Shown here in pieces: positions 16,085-25,836 of a DNA stretch of 64,000 bases. The stretch lies in assembly GCF_003259745.1 (NCBI RefSeq), contig NZ_QLMC01000001.1, positions 1,178,001 to 1,242,000 on the forward strand, written 5' to 3'. This DNA comes from Larkinella arboricola (GTDB taxonomy: Bacteria; Bacteroidota; Bacteroidia; Cytophagales; Spirosomataceae). The notes under the pieces were generated by a model. That model saw only the letters and a program-made list of their open reading frames with translations. It was not told the origin of the DNA and did not search any database. A program made the translations under genes and the position numbers. Position 1 is the stretch's first letter; each line of letters begins with the position of its first letter.

Positions 16085-18733
16085 ATGAAAACGTCAAAAC
16101 CGCCCCGCTGGGCCACCTGGCTGCTGGAAGCATTCGCCCATCCCGATTCGCGGGAGGAAGTGCAGGGCGACTTGCTGGAGTTGTATGCCTATTGGGTCGA
16201 AACCGTCGGAGAACGCAAGGCTCGCTGGCGCTACTGGCTGAATGCCCTGAAATTAATGCGGCCTCTGGCCCGTCGTAAACCCGCAACGCACTATTCAACA
16301 CCCTTTTTCCTAAGCCCTGTTATGATCCGCAATTACCTGAAAGTGGCCTTCCGAAACCTTGTCAAAAACAAGGTGTATTCGTTTATCAACATCGGCGGAT
16401 TAGCCGTCGGAATGGCTGTAGCAATGCTTATCGGCCTTTGGCTGTATGATGAACTGTCATTCAACCAATACCATAAAAATTACGATCGGGTTGCGCAGGT
16501 AATGCAACAGCAAACCTCGAACGGGAAAATATACACGCAGTCTGCAATTCCTTTTCCGCTGGGCAACGAACTGCGAACCAAATACGGCGGTGAGTTCAAG
16601 TACCTGTCGATGGCATCCTGGGAGGGGGAACATATTCTGACGTACGGCGACAGGAAGTTTTCGAAATCGGGCTGTTACATGGAACCTGATGCGCCCCGGA
16701 TGTTCTCGCTTACCATGCTGAGAGGCTCGGAGGAAGGGTTAAAAGAGCCCAATTCCATTCTGCTATCCGAGTCGGTAGCCAAAGCTGTATTTGGCGAGGC
16801 AGATCCGCTGAATAAGCTGATGAAAATTGACAATAAGCTGGATGTCAAAGTAACCGGAGTGTACGAAGATCTTCCTTACAATACGACTTTCAGAGACCTC
16901 GCGTTTATTGCGCCCTGGGACTTGTACGCTACATCGGAATCGTGGATTAAACGCGCCCGGGACGAGTGGGGTAATAACTCCTTCCAGCTTTTTGCGCAGA
17001 TTAACGACCAGACCCATTACGAAACGGTCAACAAACGCATCCTTAAGGCCAGGTACAACAATGTGGACGAGAGCGAGAAAAAATTCAATGCCCGGATTTT
17101 TCTCCATCCCATGCGCGACTGGCACCTGCGATCCAACTGGGAGGAGGGAGTACAGACGGGCGGACTCATTGAATATGTCTGGCTGTTTGGTATCGTCGGC
17201 GTTTTCGTCCTGCTGCTGGCCTGTATTAACTTCATGAATCTGAGCACAGCCCGGTCGGAAAAGCGGGCCAAGGAGATTGGTATCCGGAAGGCCATCGGGT
17301 CGGTGCGCAGCCAGTTGATTAGTCAGTTTCTGAGCGAATCGCTGCTGGTCGTTGCCGTGGCCTTTGTGCTGGCCCTGTTGCTGGTTCAGTTGAGTTTGCC
17401 CTGGTTCAATGAGGTGGCCAACAAGCGCATGGAGGTTTTATGGACTCATCCGGGCTTCTGGCTGCTCGGCCTCGGTTTTAGCCTGCTGACGGGCCTGGTT
17501 GCCGGTAGTTACCCCGCCCTGTATTTATCGTCGTTTGAGCCTATTAAAGCATTGAAAGGAAATAGGTACGCATCACGGTTTCAGACCATCCGTTTCGTTT
17601 CCATTCCCCGGAAAGTCCTGGTTGTCCTCCAGTTTACGGTTTCGGTTTCCCTGATTATCGGGACCATCATCGTATACCGCCAGATTCAGTTTTCAAAAAA
17701 CCGTCCCATCGGGTATAGCCGGGATGGACTGATGATGATTCAGATGAAATCGCCGGAATTTTACGGCAAATTTGAGTTGCTCCGGTCCGAACTCAAACGC
17801 TCCGGTGCCATTATCGAAATGGCCGAATCGTCCAGCCCGGTAACATCGGTCTGGTCAAACAACGGGGGCTTTGAATGGGCCGGTAAAGATCCCAGCCTGG
17901 ATGCTGATTTTTCCACCATCTGGGTAACACACGAGTTTGGAAAAACCGTCGGCTGGCAATTTAAGGAAGGCCGGGATTTTTCGCGGGACTTTTCAACCGA
18001 CTCCTCATCCCTTGTGGTTAACGAAGCCGCCGTCAAATTCATGGGCATCAAGGACCCAATTGGCACCGTTGTGCGGTGGGGAACCGACAGTAGGGCCAGA
18101 TCGTTCAAGATCGTCGGTGTCATCAAAGACATGATCATGGATTCGCCCTATGACCCGGTGAAGCAAGCCTTCTATCTGCTCGATTATGAAAATGTGAACT
18201 GGATCGATCTGAAGCTGAACCCGGCCAAAAGCGCAAGCGAATCCGTGGCTAAAATAGAAGCCGTTTTTAAGCGCGTCATTCCCTCGGCTCCCTTCGATTA
18301 CAAGTTCGCGGATGAAGAGTTTGCGGCCAAGTTTGCGGCTGAGGAGCGGATCGGCACCCTCGCTTCGGGTTTTGCGGTGCTTGCCATCTTCATCAGTTGC
18401 CTGGGGATGTTTGGGCTGGCCTCCTTCGTGGTGGAGCAGCGGACCAAAGAAATTGGCGTGCGGAAAGTCCTGGGGGCTTCGGTGCTCAACTTATGGGGGT
18501 TGTTGTCGAAAGACTTTGTTTTTCTGGTCCTGATCGCCTTCGGAATAGCGACGCCCATCGCTTATTATTTCCTGCATGGCTGGCTACAGAAATACGAATA
18601 CCGGACGGAGATTTCCTGGTGGATTTTTGCCGCATCGGGCGTTGGCGCACTGACAATCACCCTGCTAACCGTTAGCTTCCAGAGCATTAAAGCCGCCCTG
18701 ATGAACCCGGTCAGGAGTTTGCGGACGGAATAA
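16085..18733 (+). CDS. Duplicated FtsX/MacB-like ABC permease with N-terminal prefix domain
   Basis: This protein has 882 residues. The prefix domain (about residues 1-75; HPDSREEVQGDLLELYAYW, then RWRYWLNALKLMRPL) precedes the membrane body starting MIRNYLKVAFRNLVKNK. Eight membrane segments and two periplasmic domains follow, with KEIGIRKAIGS and KEIGVRKVLGA after segments 2 and 6. The ending is ALMNPVRSLRTE. It lies directly behind PadR. The partner ATPase and the cargo are unknown. Confidence 0.94.
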   Translation: MKTSKPPRWATWLLEAFAHPDSREEVQGDLLELYAYWVETVGERKARWRYWLNALKLMRPLARRKPATHYSTPFFLSPVMIRNYLKVAFRNLVKNKVYSFINIGGLAVGMAVAMLIGLWLYDELSFNQYHKNYDRVAQVMQQQTSNGKIYTQSAIPFPLGNELRTKYGGEFKYLSMASWEGEHILTYGDRKFSKSGCYMEPDAPRMFSLTMLRGSEEGLKEPNSILLSESVAKAVFGEADPLNKLMKIDNKLDVKVTGVYEDLPYNTTFRDLAFIAPWDLYATSESWIKRARDEWGNNSFQLFAQINDQTHYETVNKRILKARYNNVDESEKKFNARIFLHPMRDWHLRSNWEEGVQTGGLIEYVWLFGIVGVFVLLLACINFMNLSTARSEKRAKEIGIRKAIGSVRSQLISQFLSESLLVVAVAFVLALLLVQLSLPWFNEVANKRMEVLWTHPGFWLLGLGFSLLTGLVAGSYPALYLSSFEPIKALKGNRYASRFQTIRFVSIPRKVLVVLQFTVSVSLIIGTIIVYRQIQFSKNRPIGYSRDGLMMIQMKSPEFYGKFELLRSELKRSGAIIEMAESSSPVTSVWSNNGGFEWAGKDPSLDADFSTIWVTHEFGKTVGWQFKEGRDFSRDFSTDSSSLVVNEAAVKFMGIKDPIGTVVRWGTDSRARSFKIVGVIKDMIMDSPYDPVKQAFYLLDYENVNWIDLKLNPAKSASESVAKIEAVFKRVIPSAPFDYKFADEEFAAKFAAEERIGTLASGFAVLAIFISCLGMFGLASFVVEQRTKEIGVRKVLGASVLNLWGLLSKDFVFLVLIAFGIATPIAYYFLHGWLQKYEYRTEISWWIFAASGVGALTITLLTVSFQSIKAALMNPVRSLRTE

Positions 18734-18762
18734 GGTGATTCCGAATCTTATTGTTCATCCGC

Positions 18763-18789
18763 GGACATCGGTTTGTCCGAAATCGTACA
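18763..18789. promoter_or_regulatory. Phased operator-like motif upstream of a permease lacking its own PadR
   Basis: GGACA-N6-TGTCC-N6-GTACA occupies 18763-18789, with half-sites at 18763, 18774 and 18785. The last 16 bases are identical to those at 9727-9742. It lies about 105 bp before the permease start, the same distance as the sites before the PadR genes. No PadR gene follows, so this permease may be controlled in trans by one of the nearby PadR proteins. Confidence 0.65.
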
Positions 18790-18894
18790 TAAGCATACTA
18801 TTTTGTTTTGTAAATAGCTGTAAGCCAGTGGGATGGTTTCGTCGGCATAAAAGTTGAACGGGGATTGGTAGCCTAACCTCCTCCGATGATTTTT

Positions 18895-21279
18895 ATGCTG
18901 CGAAACTACCTGACCATTGCCTGGCGGAATATTCTGAAAGACAAATTCTACAGCCTGATCAATATTCTGGGCCTGACCATCGGCGTCACCTGTGGCCTGT
19001 TGCTGCTGCTCTACGTGACCGATGAACTGAGCTTCGACCGCTACCACGAAAAGCGCGACCGGATTTACCGGATTGTTTCAAACATCACGGAACCGGATAA
19101 AATCAACCATTGGCGGGATACACAGGCCCCACTGGCGAAAACGCTCAGGCAGGATTACCCGTTCGTCGAAAATTACGTACGGTTTTTTCCATACGGTCGG
19201 GTGATGTTCCGGCGGGGTGAAAAGCGGTTTTACGAAACCGACGTGTATGCCGCCGACTCGACGGTTTTCGACGTATTCAGCTACACGTTCATTGAAGGTG
19301 ATCCTAAAACGGCTTTAGACCGGCCCGGCAATGTCGTTCTGACGCAAACGACGGCTCGTAAATTCTTCGGAAACCAACCGGCCCTGGGCCAATCGCTGCA
19401 AACGAACGATACAACGTTTTACAAAGTTGCGGGCGTAATTGAAGATGTTCCCAAAAATTCACACTTCACCTTCAACGCCTTGTTCGCGCTCGGCCCGAAC
19501 GAGCGTCAGGCAGATTACTGGGGTAATTTTTACGTGGTGAGCTACCTGCTGCTGCCCGAAAACTTTGACACGAAGATTCTGGAAAGCAAATTTCCGCAGC
19601 TCTACGAGAAGCACATGGCGTCGATTTTCCAGCGGATGGGCATCAAAATTACCTATGAACTGCAACCCTTGACCAAAATTCATTTGCACTCCAAACTGGA
19701 CGGGGAAGCGGGCGGAGACATTGGGTACGTGTATACGTTTGCGGCTGTGGCTTTCTTTATGTTGCTGATTGCCAGTATCAACTATATGAATCTTTCGACG
19801 GCCCGCTCGGCCAAGCGAGCCAAGGAAGTCGGTCTGCGGAAAGTGATGGGGTCGCTCCGAAAGGCACTGATGGCCCAATTCCTGACCGAGTCGGTACTGA
19901 TGACGGTATTGGCCCTGACAGCCAGTCTCATTTTTGTGGCTCTGCTGCTGCCGTTTTTCAATACCGTTTCGGGTAAAGAGATTCAGTTCCGGGAGCTGTT
20001 GCAGCCGCAGTTTCTGCTCATTGCGCTGGCCATCGTGGTTTTTACCGGATTCATCAGCGGCAGTTATCCCGCTTTTTATCTGTCTTCTTTTGAACCAGCA
20101 ACGGTTTTGAAAGGCTCGTTTAATGCCAAAGGCGGCAGTTTCTTCCGGAAAACGCTGGTGGTCGCCCAGTTTTCCATTTCGCTGATCATGCTCATCTGCA
20201 CCTGGATTGTTTATCAGCAACTGAACTACATGCGGAACAAGGACCTGGGGTACGACCGCGAGCAGGTGCTGACCGTCGACTACCAGGATGGTCAACCCCG
20301 CGACCGCTACAATGCACTGCGGACGGCGCTCCTGACCAACCCGAACATTCGCAGCGTTGCCACGGCTTCGTCGCCGACCAGCAACATTGGCGGGCGCGTT
20401 ATTTTTGCGGTGGAGTCCAATACCGGCCTGAAAGAGATGGGATTCAAACCGATGGGCATTGACCACGATTATCTGAAAACGATGGGCATGAAAGTGGTCA
20501 GCGGGCGGGATTTTTCCGCCGATATTCCTGCCGATACCACGAACGGCGTGTTGATCAACCAGGCCGCCGTCAAGCGCATGGGCTGGACAGAACCGCTGGG
20601 CAAGAAGGTGCTGCTGGGCGGGTTGCCGCAAGCCGGTCAGCCATCTCCGCCGACGGCGAAAGTGGTGGGTGTGGTGAAAGATTTTCACCAGCAGTCGTTG
20701 TACAGCCCCATCGAACCGATGATTATGGTATACCGTCCGAATAATGGGGTGGTACACATCAAGATCGATGCGAAGAATGCCGACAAGACGGTGGCGTTTA
20801 TCGGGCAAAAATGGCGCGAAACCTACCCCGACCGGTTGTTTGAATACCGTTTTCTGGATCAGGATTTTGAATCGGCCTACCGGGCCGACGAACTCCGTGG
20901 GCGCGTCTTTACGGCTTTCTCGACCTTGACGATTCTGATTGCCTGTCTGGGTCTGTTTGGCCTGGCGACGTTCACAACCGAGCAGCGGGTAAAGGAAATC
21001 GGCGTTCGGAAAGTGCTGGGGGCGTCGGTTTCCAACGTCGTGTTCTTACTTTCCAAAGACTTTACCAAACTGGTGCTGTTTTCATTTCCCATCGCCATTC
21101 CGGTGGCCTGGTATTCGATGGACCGGTGGTTGCAGCATTTTCCGTACAAAACCGAAATTGGCGTCGGCGTTTTCGTGATGGCCTGTGCGCTCACCCTGTT
21201 CATTTGCTGGATAACCGTTATCTATCAATCCCTAAAAGCCGCCGTGGCGAATCCCGTAAAGTCACTGCGGAGTGAATAA
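18895..21279 (+). CDS. Duplicated FtsX/MacB-like ABC transporter permease (orphan type)
   Basis: This 794-residue protein has no prefix domain and starts MLRNYLTIAWRNILKDK. This ATG is preferred over an in-frame ATG at 18886 because all prefix-less copies begin ML(R/T)NY. Layout: segment 1 (INILGLTIGVTCGLLLLLYV), periplasmic domain, segments 2-4 (KEVGLRKVMGS), segment 5, second periplasmic domain, segments 6-8 (KEIGVRKVLGA), and ending NPVKSLRSE. The operator-like motif at 18763-18789 suggests PadR control from another locus. It is followed after 32 bp by another permease, so the two are likely co-transcribed. Confidence 0.93.
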   Translation: MLRNYLTIAWRNILKDKFYSLINILGLTIGVTCGLLLLLYVTDELSFDRYHEKRDRIYRIVSNITEPDKINHWRDTQAPLAKTLRQDYPFVENYVRFFPYGRVMFRRGEKRFYETDVYAADSTVFDVFSYTFIEGDPKTALDRPGNVVLTQTTARKFFGNQPALGQSLQTNDTTFYKVAGVIEDVPKNSHFTFNALFALGPNERQADYWGNFYVVSYLLLPENFDTKILESKFPQLYEKHMASIFQRMGIKITYELQPLTKIHLHSKLDGEAGGDIGYVYTFAAVAFFMLLIASINYMNLSTARSAKRAKEVGLRKVMGSLRKALMAQFLTESVLMTVLALTASLIFVALLLPFFNTVSGKEIQFRELLQPQFLLIALAIVVFTGFISGSYPAFYLSSFEPATVLKGSFNAKGGSFFRKTLVVAQFSISLIMLICTWIVYQQLNYMRNKDLGYDREQVLTVDYQDGQPRDRYNALRTALLTNPNIRSVATASSPTSNIGGRVIFAVESNTGLKEMGFKPMGIDHDYLKTMGMKVVSGRDFSADIPADTTNGVLINQAAVKRMGWTEPLGKKVLLGGLPQAGQPSPPTAKVVGVVKDFHQQSLYSPIEPMIMVYRPNNGVVHIKIDAKNADKTVAFIGQKWRETYPDRLFEYRFLDQDFESAYRADELRGRVFTAFSTLTILIACLGLFGLATFTTEQRVKEIGVRKVLGASVSNVVFLLSKDFTKLVLFSFPIAIPVAWYSMDRWLQHFPYKTEIGVGVFVMACALTLFICWITVIYQSLKAAVANPVKSLRSE

Positions 21280-21311
21280 AACGATCAGGACGATTCACGG
21301 CCTTTAAAACC

Positions 21312-23738
21312 ATGCTACGCAACTACATCAAAATCGCTATTCGTAACCTCCGTAAGCAGCGGGGCTTTACATTCATCAACATCTTTGGGCTGGCGGTTGG
21401 GCTGGCCTGCTGTCTATTGATTACGCTCTATGTGATCGATGAACTGCGCTACGACCGCTACCACGAAAAAGCTAACCGCATTTACCGGGTCAACAGCGAC
21501 ATCAAGTTTGGCGGCAATGATATGCACATGGCCGTGTCGCCCGACCCGATGGGGCCAACCTTGCTGAAAGATTATTCGCAGGTGGAGAACTTCGTGCGGT
21601 TACACGGACGGGGTACGTGGCTGGTCAAACGGGCGGGACAACTGAACAGCCTGCGGGAAAGAGACATCATTTTTGCGGATTCGACGCTTTTTGACGTCTT
21701 TACGTTGCCGCTGGTGGCCGGAAATCCGAAACGGGCGCTGGTCGAACCCAATACCGTCGTTATCAGTGAGTCGGCCGCAAAACGGCAGTTCGGCAACCAG
21801 AACCCGATGGGGCAATCGCTGGTGTTTGATAATCAATTGACCTGCCGGGTAACGGGTGTCATGCGGGATATGCCCACGAATTCGCATTTCCGGACGGATT
21901 ATTTCATCAGTATGCGAAGTGACAATTACGAGTGGGGGCGGTGGCTGAGCAACAACCATCATACGTACGTTTTGCTGAAAGAGGGAGTAGACTACCGGAC
22001 GTTTAATCAGAACTTTGAAACCATCATTCAAAAATACGTCGGACCGCAGGTGGTAACTTTTCTGGGAATAGCCATTAAGCAACTTCGGCAATCGGGTAAC
22101 CGAATTAGTTACTCGCTGATTCCGATGACTGATATTCACCTGCGTTCCAAGCAGACCATTGAACTGGCACCCAACAGCGACATTCAGTACGTCTACGTAT
22201 TCTCGGCGGTGGCGGTATTTATTCTGCTGATTGCCTGTATTAATTTCATGAATCTTTCGACGGCCCGCTCGGCCAACCGGGCGAAGGAAGTGGGCGTCCG
22301 GAAAGTGCTGGGATCCGTGCAGCGGCAACTGATCGGGCAATTCATGACCGAGTCGATATTGATGTCCATTCTGGCAATGGGATTAGCGCTGGTGATCGTG
22401 GCCCTGACGGTGCCGTTCTTCAATCAAATTTCGGCCAAACAACTGACCATTGACAGCCTGTTTGTACCCCAGTTCCTGCCGGTTTTACTGATTCTGCCGC
22501 TGGTAGTCGGTTTGCTGGCGGGCAGTTATCCGGCATTCTTTCTGTCGTCGTTCCGGCCCATCAGCGTGTTGAAGGGAAAGGTCAACCTGGGGTTAAAAAG
22601 CGCCGGTTTGCGGAGCGGTCTGGTGGTGTTTCAGTTCATGATGTCGGTTATTCTGATTATCGGCACGATGGTGGTTTATCGACAGATTAACTTCATCCAG
22701 ACCACCAAACTGGGTTTCAAACGCGATCAGGTGCTGACCATCAATGAAGCCTACGCACTGGATAAGCAGGCGCAGGCGTTTAAAGAGGAGATATTGAAAC
22801 TTCCGGGTGTGGTATCGGGTTCGTTATCGAGCTACCTGCCCGTACCGTCGGATCGGAGTGACAGCCCGCTGTTTCCGGAAGGCCAGATTGATCAGGCCAA
22901 GGCGGTTTCTTCACAACTGTGGGCCGTCGATCATGACTATATCCCGACGCTGGGTATGGAAATGGCCCAGGGCCGGAACTTCTCACGGGAGTTTGGGGCC
23001 GATTCCTCCGCCATTATTCTAAACGAAACCGCCGTCAAAATTTTTGGCTTTAAGGACCCGATTGGCCAGCGGGTGGCGCGAATGCTAGACGATGAAGGGA
23101 CGGTTTTCAAAACCTACACGGTTATTGGTGTGGTAAAAAACTTCCATTTTGAGTCTCTTCGGCAGAACATCGGTTCGGTGGCCTTTTTCATGGATCCGTC
23201 CCGTGGGGCGGTTTCATTCCGGATCAGTAGTCAGGATATTCCGGCGCTGGTCAAACAGGTGGAAGCGAAGTGGCGACAAATGGCGCCGGGTATGCCCTTC
23301 AATTATTCCTTTCTGGAAGACAGTTTTGATTCGATGTACCGTGCCGAACAGCGTGTTGGTCAGATTGTATTGACGTTTTCGGTGCTGGCTATTCTGATTG
23401 CCTGTCTGGGCCTGTTTGGGTTAGCGGCTTTCATGGCCGAGCAACGCACGAAGGAAATTGGCGTTCGCAAAGTCCTGGGTGCCAGCGCCACCAGCATTGT
23501 GGGCCTGTTGTCGAAGGATTTTCTCAAACTCGTTCTGATTGCTATTCTGATTGCGACACCGATTGCCTGGTACGGCATGAATCAGTGGCTGGAAGACTTT
23601 GCGTATAAAATTGATGTGCCCTGGTGGGTGTTTGCCGTCGCTGGTGTTGTCGCCGTGGTCATTGCGTTTGTGACGGTATCGTTCCAGTCGATCAAAGCCG
23701 CTTTGACCAATCCGGTGAAGTCGCTGCGAGCGGAGTGA
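21312..23738 (+). CDS. Duplicated FtsX/MacB-like ABC transporter permease (orphan type)
   Basis: This is the last member of the first array, 808 residues, with no prefix. It starts MLRNYIKIAIRNLRKQR and has the usual eight membrane segments. The KEVGVRKVLGS and KEIGVRKVLGA motifs mark the two FtsX blocks. The ending is ALTNPVKSLRAE, the same type as the permease at 355-2736. It lies 32 bp behind the previous permease, and a strong hairpin terminator at 23789-23816 closes the unit. Function is inferred only at the level of ABC export permease. Confidence 0.93.
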   Translation: MLRNYIKIAIRNLRKQRGFTFINIFGLAVGLACCLLITLYVIDELRYDRYHEKANRIYRVNSDIKFGGNDMHMAVSPDPMGPTLLKDYSQVENFVRLHGRGTWLVKRAGQLNSLRERDIIFADSTLFDVFTLPLVAGNPKRALVEPNTVVISESAAKRQFGNQNPMGQSLVFDNQLTCRVTGVMRDMPTNSHFRTDYFISMRSDNYEWGRWLSNNHHTYVLLKEGVDYRTFNQNFETIIQKYVGPQVVTFLGIAIKQLRQSGNRISYSLIPMTDIHLRSKQTIELAPNSDIQYVYVFSAVAVFILLIACINFMNLSTARSANRAKEVGVRKVLGSVQRQLIGQFMTESILMSILAMGLALVIVALTVPFFNQISAKQLTIDSLFVPQFLPVLLILPLVVGLLAGSYPAFFLSSFRPISVLKGKVNLGLKSAGLRSGLVVFQFMMSVILIIGTMVVYRQINFIQTTKLGFKRDQVLTINEAYALDKQAQAFKEEILKLPGVVSGSLSSYLPVPSDRSDSPLFPEGQIDQAKAVSSQLWAVDHDYIPTLGMEMAQGRNFSREFGADSSAIILNETAVKIFGFKDPIGQRVARMLDDEGTVFKTYTVIGVVKNFHFESLRQNIGSVAFFMDPSRGAVSFRISSQDIPALVKQVEAKWRQMAPGMPFNYSFLEDSFDSMYRAEQRVGQIVLTFSVLAILIACLGLFGLAAFMAEQRTKEIGVRKVLGASATSIVGLLSKDFLKLVLIAILIATPIAWYGMNQWLEDFAYKIDVPWWVFAVAGVVAVVIAFVTVSFQSIKAALTNPVKSLRAE

Positions 23739-23788
23739 GGCACCCAGAGCGTTTGAATCCGTCCAATCTGCGTTTGGATTCGCAAGAA

Positions 23789-23820
23789 AAAAGGGAGCCG
23801 TTTTCGGCTCCCTTTTCATT
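23789..23820. terminator. Bidirectional intrinsic terminator between permease array and pfkA
   Basis: Arms 23789-23800 and 23805-23816 are perfect 12-bp complements (AAAAGGGAGCCG with CGGCTCCCTTTT) around a TTTT loop. A-run and T-run flanks make it work in both directions. It lies between the end of the last permease and the 3' end of the convergent pfkA gene. Confidence 0.85.
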
Positions 23821-23857
23821 GGGTAAGGATCGCAATCCATCCAACTACGGTTTTGTT

Positions 23858-24832
23858 CTAAACACTCAGAATCCGCACCATCCGCAGCAGATCTTCATTG
23901 ATCGGCTTCGGCAGTTTAATGGTGTCAATAAAAGGAGTATAAATCAGTTCGTTATTGACGATACCGGCCATCACGTTTTTCTGGCCTTCCATTAATCCCT
24001 CCAGGGCTCCCAGACCCAGGCGGCTGGCCAGAATCCGGTCGTAGGCGGTGGGAACGCCCCCGCGCTGAATGTGGCCCAGCGTGGTAACCCGCATATCGAT
24101 GTCAACCCCAACCTGCTCCCGAATCTGTTCGGCCAGCACGACGGCATTGCCCTCTACGTCGCCTTCCGCCACGATAATGATGGACGACGATTTCGACCGG
24201 CTCCAGCCCTGTTTCAGCGTTTCGACAACTTCCGGAATGGGTGTCAGCACTTCGGGTACCATCACCAGTTCGGCACCGCCCGCAATTCCCGACTGGATGG
24301 CAATGTACCCCGAGTCGCGGCCCATTACTTCAATAAAGAACACCCGGTCGTGGGAGTCGGCCGTATCCCGAATTTTGTCGATGGCTTCCAAGGCCGTGTT
24401 GACAGCCGTATCGTAGCCAATGGTATAATCCGTTCCGTAGAGGTCGTTGTCGATGGTTCCGGGCGCTCCGACGGTTGGAATATGATATTCTTCAAAAAAC
24501 TTTAAAGCTCCGGTAAAAGTCCCGTTCCCGCCGATAGCAATCAACCCTTCAATGCCGTGGCTCATCAGTTGATCGTAGGCTTTTTTGCGGCCCTCGGGGG
24601 TCATAAACTCTTTGCTGCGAGCTGATTTCAGGATAGTCCCTCCGCGTTGAACGATGTTACTAACCGAGTGGGACGTCATGGGGAATATATCGCCGTTAAT
24701 CATTCCGTTGTACCCCCGACGGATGCCGAACACCTCGACGCCGTGGTAGACTGCTCCCCTGACAACCGCCCGAATGCAGGCATTCATGCCGGGGGCGTCA
24801 CCGCCGGAAGTAAAAACAGCTACGCGCTTCAT
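23858..24832 (-). CDS. pfkA: ATP-dependent 6-phosphofructokinase
   Basis: This 324-residue enzyme matches bacterial PfkA in length and phosphorylates fructose 6-phosphate in glycolysis. Visible motifs are GGDAPGMNACIRA at the N-terminus, PGTIDND with the catalytic Asp residues, and MGRDSGYIA for substrate binding. PGTIDND rather than PKTIDND points to ATP, not pyrophosphate, as donor. The nucleotide/Mg loop reads GGNGTFTGA, whereas E. coli has GGDGS at this place. The Asp known to contact Mg is therefore Asn here (codon aac). It is a single-gene unit with a promoter-like box upstream. Confidence 0.95.
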   Translation of the reverse strand: MKRVAVFTSGGDAPGMNACIRAVVRGAVYHGVEVFGIRRGYNGMINGDIFPMTSHSVSNIVQRGGTILKSARSKEFMTPEGRKKAYDQLMSHGIEGLIAIGGNGTFTGALKFFEEYHIPTVGAPGTIDNDLYGTDYTIGYDTAVNTALEAIDKIRDTADSHDRVFFIEVMGRDSGYIAIQSGIAGGAELVMVPEVLTPIPEVVETLKQGWSRSKSSSIIIVAEGDVEGNAVVLAEQIREQVGVDIDMRVTTLGHIQRGGVPTAYDRILASRLGLGALEGLMEGQKNVMAGIVNNELIYTPFIDTIKLPKPINEDLLRMVRILSV

Positions 24833-24898
24833 GATAAAAGTCTATTTTAAATTTTCAGTGTGCAAAAAGATATTCGTTTGCCTTTCGCTTGCGAACCG

Positions 24899-24906
24899 CA
24901 AATTTA
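24899..24906 (-). promoter_or_regulatory. Putative -7 promoter box for pfkA
   Basis: On the minus strand this reads TAAATTTG, a full match to the Bacteroidota TAnnTTTG -7 element, about 67 bp before the pfkA ATG. A TTTG lies 22 bp further upstream and could be the -33 element. Confidence 0.45.
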
Positions 24907-25045
24907 TTTTCATTTTCGGACAAACCGACAAATGTGCTCAATGAAAAACGAATTTAATACTTTCGTAAAGTCCAAAGTCGTTTTTTTTAACCGGATTACT
25001 TATTCAAAAACGCTCAATAAGCGATTGGGAATGAGTTGTTTGTGA

Positions 25046-25705
25046 TTACTTATCAGGCTGCTTGCGATGGCGTTTCAACTTTCGCTTTATCACCGGATAA
25101 ACGGCATACGTTATCTTCACCGACGCAATCCCAATCCCTGCCCCGGTCAAAACATCGGCCCAATGGTGTTTTTCATTGGCAACCCGTAACACACCGGTGG
25201 CCGTTGCCATCGCGTAACCGGCAATACTGATCCAGGGACTTTTGTGTTTATAAGCCTGATGGAGCAGTTCGGCACCCGTAAAGGCCACCGCCGTGTGCCC
25301 GGACGGAAACGACCGCCGATTGGAACCATCGGGGCGCGTCGACTGAACCGTGCGCTTGAGTCCTTCCGTGACACCACCCATGACAACATTTGATAAAACC
25401 GTCACGGCAATTTCGTCGCCCAGTTTAATGGCCGGTTTAACGCCCGCTGCCTGCAACGCTACCCGCAGCCCATAAGGTCCAAACCGCAGGTAATCGTCGG
25501 CGGCACTGACGTGGCCGGTTGAGGTAAAGGGTTCGCGGGTCGGATGGCCCAGCAGCGCGGTTCCCACACCCGCCAGTGCCGCCGGAACGATAAAGGCCTT
25601 TAACGGATACCGTCGTTCGGTCGGAATGGAATCACCCGCCGTCTGGGCAAACAACCGAAAAGCCGTGAGCCAGAATAAGAAAAGAAACCGTATGCGTTGA
25701 GCCAT
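25046..25705 (-). CDS. PAP2-family phosphatase
   Basis: This 219-residue protein starts with a hydrophobic signal or anchor (MAQRIRFLFLFWLTAFRLFA). The three-part type 2 phosphatidic acid phosphatase signature is present: KRTVQSTRP, PSGHTAVAF and RVANEKHHWADVL. Such enzymes remove phosphate from lipid phosphates such as undecaprenyl pyrophosphate or phosphatidylglycerol phosphate at the membrane or in the periplasm. The substrate is not specified by the sequence. It stands alone between pfkA and the polysaccharide region. Nothing else was recognised in the 213-bp gap to pfkA. Confidence 0.88.
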   Translation of the reverse strand: MAQRIRFLFLFWLTAFRLFAQTAGDSIPTERRYPLKAFIVPAALAGVGTALLGHPTREPFTSTGHVSAADDYLRFGPYGLRVALQAAGVKPAIKLGDEIAVTVLSNVVMGGVTEGLKRTVQSTRPDGSNRRSFPSGHTAVAFTGAELLHQAYKHKSPWISIAGYAMATATGVLRVANEKHHWADVLTGAGIGIASVKITYAVYPVIKRKLKRHRKQPDK

Positions 25706-25836
25706 GATGTGAAATTAAATCGGTTAAAGCCGTTTGGATAACCGGAAGCGTTGCCTCCTGTACCCACGGCTAAAGCGATGAGTTTTTACAAAACCAAAGT
25801 ACTTCTCCCGCCAATCTTTTTAACGACGTTAGGGCT

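Noticed and set aside
19459-20808. 449-codon minus-strand open frame inside a permease gene
   Set aside because: Antisense shadow; composition is His/Arg/Gln-rich without any motif.
24860-25045. Short plus-strand open frame between pfkA and the PAP2 gene
   Set aside because: 61 codons with no motif, overlapping the likely pfkA promoter on the other strand.
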